Assembly (NCBI GenBank): GCA_014380105.1
Contig: JACMKL010000421.1
Location: 1 to 10,153 of the forward strand
Length of the DNA stretch: 10,153 nt
From: Candidatus Melainabacteria bacterium
GTDB lineage: Bacteria > Cyanobacteriota > Vampirovibrionia > Obscuribacterales > Obscuribacteraceae
Direction of reading: 5' to 3'
Shown: piece after piece, positions 6,808 through 10,153 of the stretch
How positions within the stretch are numbered: the first letter of the stretch is position 1
How the letters are laid out: each line of letters begins with the position of its first letter
Notes under the pieces: generated by a model
Database searches by the model: none
What the model was told of the DNA's origin: nothing
Seen by the model: the letters and a program-made list of their open reading frames with translations, nothing else
Made by a program: the position numbers and the translations under genes

Positions 6808-7620
6808 TTAGACGCGAACGGGATTGAAGAAGTTGGCGATCCTGGTTACCCAGGTGTCATTCTTCGCGTTCATGTCCATGAATGGAACTTCTTCACCGCG
6901 CAATCGACGAGCGATGTTGCGGAATGCAAGACCGGACTTGGTGTTATCTGTTCCGGAAACCGGCTCACCCTTGTTGGTTGAGATGATGATGTCTTCGTCT
7001 TCCGGTACTGCACCCAAGAGTTGGATGGAGAGGATTTCGAGTACATCTTCGACACCCATCATGTCGCTGTTGGCGACCATTTTGGGGCGGATACGGTTGA
7101 GAACCAAGCGATATTGCGTGATCTCGTCTTTGCGCGCTTCCAGAAGTCCGATGATGCGATCTGCATCGCGTACAGCTGACATTTCTGGTGTCGTGATAAC
7201 GATCGCTTCTTCAGCACCGGCGACGGCATTTTGAAAACCGCTTTCGATACCGGCTGGGCTATCGATCAAGACAAAGTCAAAGATCGCTTTCAATTCTAGA
7301 CAGAGTTTTTTCATCTGGTCTGAATTTACTGCTGTTTTATCTCTGGTCTGAGCTGCAGGAAGCAAGCTCAAATTTGGCATTCTTTTGTCTTTAACGAGAG
7401 CTTGTCTGAGTTTGCAACGCTCTTCGACAACGTCGACCAGGTTGTAAACGACGCGGTTCTCGAGACCCATAAGAATGTCGAGGTTACGCAGTCCGATATC
7501 CATATCTACTAGACACACACTCGCGCCTGTATTCGCGAGAGCGACGCCTATGTTTGCCGACGCGGTTGTTTTACCGACGCCGCCTTTTCCTGACGTGATT
7601 ACTATTACTCGACCACTCAT
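6808..7620 (-). CDS. minD: MinD, septum site-determining ATPase
   Basis: MinD is a ParA/MinD-type ATPase that dimerises on ATP, binds the inner membrane and recruits MinC; MinE triggers hydrolysis. The 270-residue protein shows the deviant Walker A GKGGVGKT (11-18, signature Lys at 12), the switch I segment DMDIGLRNLD (39-48), and Walker B/switch II FVLIDSPAGIE (116-126). Its C-terminal amphipathic membrane-targeting helix is WVTRIANFF (257-265). These features and the length are standard. The start ATG has only a weak purine stretch upstream (GGGTAAACAGA). The 56-base gap to minC holds a tandem 8-bp repeat. Confidence 0.96.
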   Translation of the reverse strand: MSGRVIVITSGKGGVGKTTASANIGVALANTGASVCLVDMDIGLRNLDILMGLENRVVYNLVDVVEERCKLRQALVKDKRMPNLSLLPAAQTRDKTAVNSDQMKKLCLELKAIFDFVLIDSPAGIESGFQNAVAGAEEAIVITTPEMSAVRDADRIIGLLEARKDEITQYRLVLNRIRPKMVANSDMMGVEDVLEILSIQLLGAVPEDEDIIISTNKGEPVSGTDNTKSGLAFRNIARRLRGEEVPFMDMNAKNDTWVTRIANFFNPVRV

Positions 7621-7640
7621 TCTGTTTACCCGTTGCTCTT

Positions 7641-7656
7641 TTACTCAGTTACTCAG
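7641..7656. repeat. Tandem 8-bp repeat in the minC-minD gap
   Basis: TTACTCAG occurs twice back to back at 7641-7648 and 7649-7656. It sits between the minC stop and the minD start. On the minus strand it reads as two TGAGTAA-like units. It is probably replication slippage in untranslated sequence; no function is visible. Confidence 0.5.
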
Positions 7657-7676
7657 TTTGGATTCCCACAGACTTT

Positions 7677-8645
7677 CTATCCAGGGCTGAAACGAAATAC
7701 CTTTATTTTTCCATCGACCACTCGTGCCGTTTCCGGACCAATGGCGGCGGTATAACTGACGAGATTGCTACGATCAGGTGATCTCGCAAACGCGTCGCCT
7801 ATGCGTATTTGAATAGGCTGAAGTCTCAATGCTCTGATTTCACAATCATTGTTGCCACCAACACCTGCGTGCGCAATTCCTCTAAGGGAACCCCACACAG
7901 TAATGTCTCCTTCAGCCATCACCTCGGCTCCTGGATTAACGTCGCCTATCACTATCAAGTGACCCTTATGGCTGACGCATTGTCCCGAGCGCAATGTTTG
8001 TCTCAAGTACATGATGTTGGAAGCCGGCACAACAGTGTTAGTTGCTTTAGCGGGAGCAGCCGCTGGCGCTGTTGCTGCACCCAATGCATTGGATGCCTGT
8101 GTTATGGATGGTGCGGAATTCTCTGCACCTTCAGTCGTACTTGCTGTTTGATCAGCGAGCACTCCTGGTGGTGCAAAGTTAAGATCGTCAGCAGGAACTT
8201 CTTCATCGATGAAAATGTTCTCGCTGCTTTCATAGAAGATCGAAACATCTTGATCTTCGAAACCCGATTCTGACTCTTCCCAGTCTTCCGTTGGAATTTC
8301 AATATTCTCCGGAACTTTGATCGTCATTGCCGGCAGTGTCATTGGTTTGCCGACTCCGAGATTGACGCTGTGCTCGGAAAGTGCTTCCCGAGTTATCGCT
8401 CTTTGAGCAAAAACTTGATATGGATAAACGCCAACGCCTTTGGCAAGGGCAAGGATATGCGCCACTTGCGTTGAGTTTAGTTCCAAGTCACCGAGGTTGA
8501 GCGCGACATTCACGCCCTTCCAGAATTGACTGGATACCTGCAGCGTAGAAGAAAGATGGCTTACCGCTTCTTGCATGGAAGCGCAACCGCCAACATCTAT
8601 AAGTACGCCTTGGTCCGGTTGACTGATGATAGCTATTTTAGACAT
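7677..8645 (-). CDS. minC: MinC, septum site-determining inhibitor with a long linker
   Basis: MinC is the division inhibitor that acts on FtsZ when MinD brings it to the membrane. The 322-residue protein has an N-terminal MinC_N-type domain (about 3-95) and a typical C-terminal beta-helix domain (about 213-318). The latter includes LRQTLRSGQ (214-222), GDVNPGAEVMAEGDITVWG (234-252), LRGIAHAG (254-261) and QIRIGDAFAR (279-288), the dimer and MinD-binding surface. The domains are joined by a linker of about 110 residues (100-212) that is acidic first (about 115-155) and Ala/Pro/Thr-rich later. E. coli MinC has only about 230 residues, so the extra length lies in this linker. The gene is first in the minCDE operon, and its leader of about 60 bases has no strong ribosome binding site. 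Confidence 0.95.
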   Translation of the reverse strand: MSKIAIISQPDQGVLIDVGGCASMQEAVSHLSSTLQVSSQFWKGVNVALNLGDLELNSTQVAHILALAKGVGVYPYQVFAQRAITREALSEHSVNLGVGKPMTLPAMTIKVPENIEIPTEDWEESESGFEDQDVSIFYESSENIFIDEEVPADDLNFAPPGVLADQTASTTEGAENSAPSITQASNALGAATAPAAAPAKATNTVVPASNIMYLRQTLRSGQCVSHKGHLIVIGDVNPGAEVMAEGDITVWGSLRGIAHAGVGGNNDCEIRALRLQPIQIRIGDAFARSPDRSNLVSYTAAIGPETARVVDGKIKVFRFSPG

Positions 8646-8714
8646 GCGATTTCACACCGGGTCCGGGATCTTGTTATAGTCGGCGAATCGGTTCAAATTT
8701 GATTCACGTTACAA

Positions 8715-8743
8715 ATCGTATGAGCTGGAAACCCGCACGTCAA
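8715..8743 (-). promoter_or_regulatory. Sigma70-type promoter for minCDE
   Basis: On the minus strand TTGACG (8738-8743) and TACGAT (8715-8720) are exactly 17 bases apart, close to the sigma70 consensus. Transcription would begin near 8708, about 60 bases before the minC ATG. A short palindrome, CAAGC-C-GCTTG (8741-8751), overlaps the edge of the -35 and might bind a regulator. Confidence 0.6.
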
Positions 8744-8832
8744 GCCGCTTGAGATACCGGGTGCATATACATCAGTCGATTTATTCGATGACATTAGAGT
8801 AATGAATTGGTTATCTCCAGCCCCATCCTGTA

Positions 8833-8861
8833 TTCGCCAAAGATAAGAGTATTTAGATAAT
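8833..8861 (+). promoter_or_regulatory. Candidate promoter for the amino acid permease
   Basis: GATAAT (8856-8861) is a good -10, with a weak -35, TTCGCC (8833-8838), 17 bases upstream. Transcription would start near 8868, about 27 bases before the permease ATG. A second option, TTGGTT (8807-8812) with TGTATT (8829-8834), has a 16-base spacer. Neither can be preferred from sequence alone. Confidence 0.3.
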
Positions 8862-8894
8862 CGCAATATTTTTTCCCTGAGGATCCCGAAAGAT

Positions 8895-10153
8895 ATGTCT
8901 CCAATGTCTGATCAGCCCAGTGGATCCAAAGTTCAATTTACTCGCGCGATGGGATTACTCGATTCGACAGCAGTGGTTGTCGGATCAATGATAGGCTCCG
9001 GGATTTTTATTGTTTCCGCCGAGGCAGCGCGACAATTAGGCTCGCCAGGATGGGTATTGCTCGCCTGGCTTCTGGCAGGTGTTCTTACTTTTGTAGGTGC
9101 AGTGTGCTACTCCGAGCTATCTGCTATGCATCCGGAAGCGGGTGGTCAGTATGTATTTCTGCGTGAGTCTTACGGAAAACTGGCTGCCTTTCTTTATGGA
9201 TGGACTCTCTTCATGGTCATTCAAGGCGGCACAATTGCCGCTGTCGGAGTGGCTTTTGCAAAATTTCTCGGCGTCTTGGTGCCTGAAATTTCGATCAAGA
9301 CAGTTTTTTTTACTGTCGGCGACTGGAAATTTACGGCACTACAATTGGTGGCAATCCTGGTTGTAATGCTCTTGACCGCAATCAACTGTAGAGGAATCCA
9401 TACAGCCAAACTGATCCAGACGGTATTCACATCTACAAAGGTAGTGGCACTTGCGATTCTGATCATTCTTGGATTTGCCAGTGTCGGCAAATTTCACGGT
9501 GCCGAGGTGAATTTCAAGGATTTTTTCAGTCCGATTGATTTGGGTGGAAACGCCCTGGACGGACTAAAACTACTGGGTGTGCTCTCTCTTGCCATGGTCG
9601 GACCGTTATTCTCAAGCGACGCCTGGAACAATGTCACTTTCGCAGGTGAAGAGGTAAAAGACCCTACCAAGACATTGCCGCGCAGTTTGATGCTCGGCAC
9701 AGCCTTAGTCTCTTTGCTCTATATATTGACCAATGTTGTCTATATGCTGCTTTTGCCCTTAAAAGGAAAAGTTGATGGTGCCACCGTAATCGAACGAGGC
9801 ATTCAGTTTGCTTCTGAAGATCGTGTTGGCACAGCCGCGGCTCAAATCATTTTTGGAGCCCCTGGAGAGGTCATCATGGCGTGCGCAATCATGATCTCTA
9901 CATTCGGAGCCCTCAACGGACTTATCCTGGCAGGACCGCGCGCATATTACGCAATGGCACGCGACGGATTATTTTTTAAAGCTGCAGGCGAGCTGCATCC
10001 GAAATCGCACGTGCCTGTTTTTGGTTTAATTCTGCAGGGTGCCTGGGCTTGCCTATTGTGTATGTCTGGCACATATAGTCAGCTTCTTGAGTACGTAATA
10101 TTTGCAGCCCTACTCTTCTATGTACTCACGGTGGCTGGACTTCTAATTCAAAG
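8895..10153 (+). CDS. APC-superfamily amino acid permease (C-terminus beyond the window)
   Basis: The reading frame is open from the ATG at 8895 to the right edge: 419 codons plus two bases with no stop, so the C-terminus is missing. The product is a secondary transporter of the amino acid-polyamine-organocation superfamily, resembling LAT-type amino acid exchangers. TM1 carries the unwound substrate-binding motif GSMIGSGIFI (30-39). HPEAGGQYVFLRESYG (79-94) leads into TM3, FAGEEVKDPTKTLPRS (249-264) follows TM6, and GPRAYYAMARDGLF (347-360) follows TM8. Ten membrane segments can be counted; family members usually have twelve. GAGG (8879-8882) lies 12 bases before the first ATG. An in-frame ATG at 8904 is an alternative start. 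The gene is divergent from minC. The substrate cannot be told from the sequence. Confidence 0.88.
   Translation, partial: MSPMSDQPSGSKVQFTRAMGLLDSTAVVVGSMIGSGIFIVSAEAARQLGSPGWVLLAWLLAGVLTFVGAVCYSELSAMHPEAGGQYVFLRESYGKLAAFLYGWTLFMVIQGGTIAAVGVAFAKFLGVLVPEISIKTVFFTVGDWKFTALQLVAILVVMLLTAINCRGIHTAKLIQTVFTSTKVVALAILIILGFASVGKFHGAEVNFKDFFSPIDLGGNALDGLKLLGVLSLAMVGPLFSSDAWNNVTFAGEEVKDPTKTLPRSLMLGTALVSLLYILTNVVYMLLLPLKGKVDGATVIERGIQFASEDRVGTAAAQIIFGAPGEVIMACAIMISTFGALNGLILAGPRAYYAMARDGLFFKAAGELHPKSHVPVFGLILQGAWACLLCMSGTYSQLLEYVIFAALLFYVLTVAGLLIQ

Noticed and set aside
9221..9700. Minus-strand frames opposite the permease
   Set aside because: They are shadows of the permease coding frame, which shows clear APC motifs.
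1..10153. tRNA or rRNA genes, CRISPR arrays, insertion sequences, attachment sites
   Set aside because: No cloverleaf, repeat array, transposase motif or flanking repeat was found on reading both strands.

Overview
The window reads as ordinary bacterial chromosome: dense genes, about half GC by eye, with no RNA gene, insertion sequence, CRISPR array or phage gene that I can see. Seven complete genes lie on the minus strand. An eighth gene, on the plus strand, runs off the right edge. A cyanobacteria-like minC-minD-minE set, a neighbouring rodA and a small lipid-type cluster would suit a Gram-negative bacterium of the cyanobacterial line such as Vampirovibrionia/Melainabacteria. That placement is an inference from gene content only and is moderate to weak.

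Layout from right to left, in the direction of minus-strand transcription. A short divergent intergenic region (8646-8894) separates a plus-strand APC-family amino acid permease (8895 to the edge) from minC. It holds a good sigma70-type promoter for minC at 8715-8743. The minC (7677-8645), minD (6808-7620) and minE (6531-6788) genes form one division-site-selection operon. It is closed by a clear hairpin terminator at 6410-6450. Next comes rodA (5038-6348), the SEDS peptidoglycan polymerase of cell elongation. Its start has to be moved to a GTG downstream of that terminator.

After a 174-bp gap with a weak terminator-like hairpin and a weak candidate promoter comes the most interesting part, a tight three-gene cluster. 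It comprises a UbiA-type membrane prenyltransferase (3958-4863), a PEP-synthase-like phosphotransferase that lacks the PEP/pyruvate barrel domain (1191-3929), and a DUF3419/BtaA-type S-adenosylmethionine-dependent 3-amino-3-carboxypropyl transferase (32-1177). The gaps are 27 and 13 bases, so the three are almost certainly co-transcribed. Each belongs to a family that modifies a small molecule or lipid. The combination suggests a biosynthetic pathway for a modified prenyl or glycerolipid, for which I know no characterised precedent.

No stretch longer than about 250 bases lacks a gene. The min genes and rodA concern cell shape and division. The UbiA-dikinase-DUF3419 group is probably an independent metabolic unit that happens to lie downstream.
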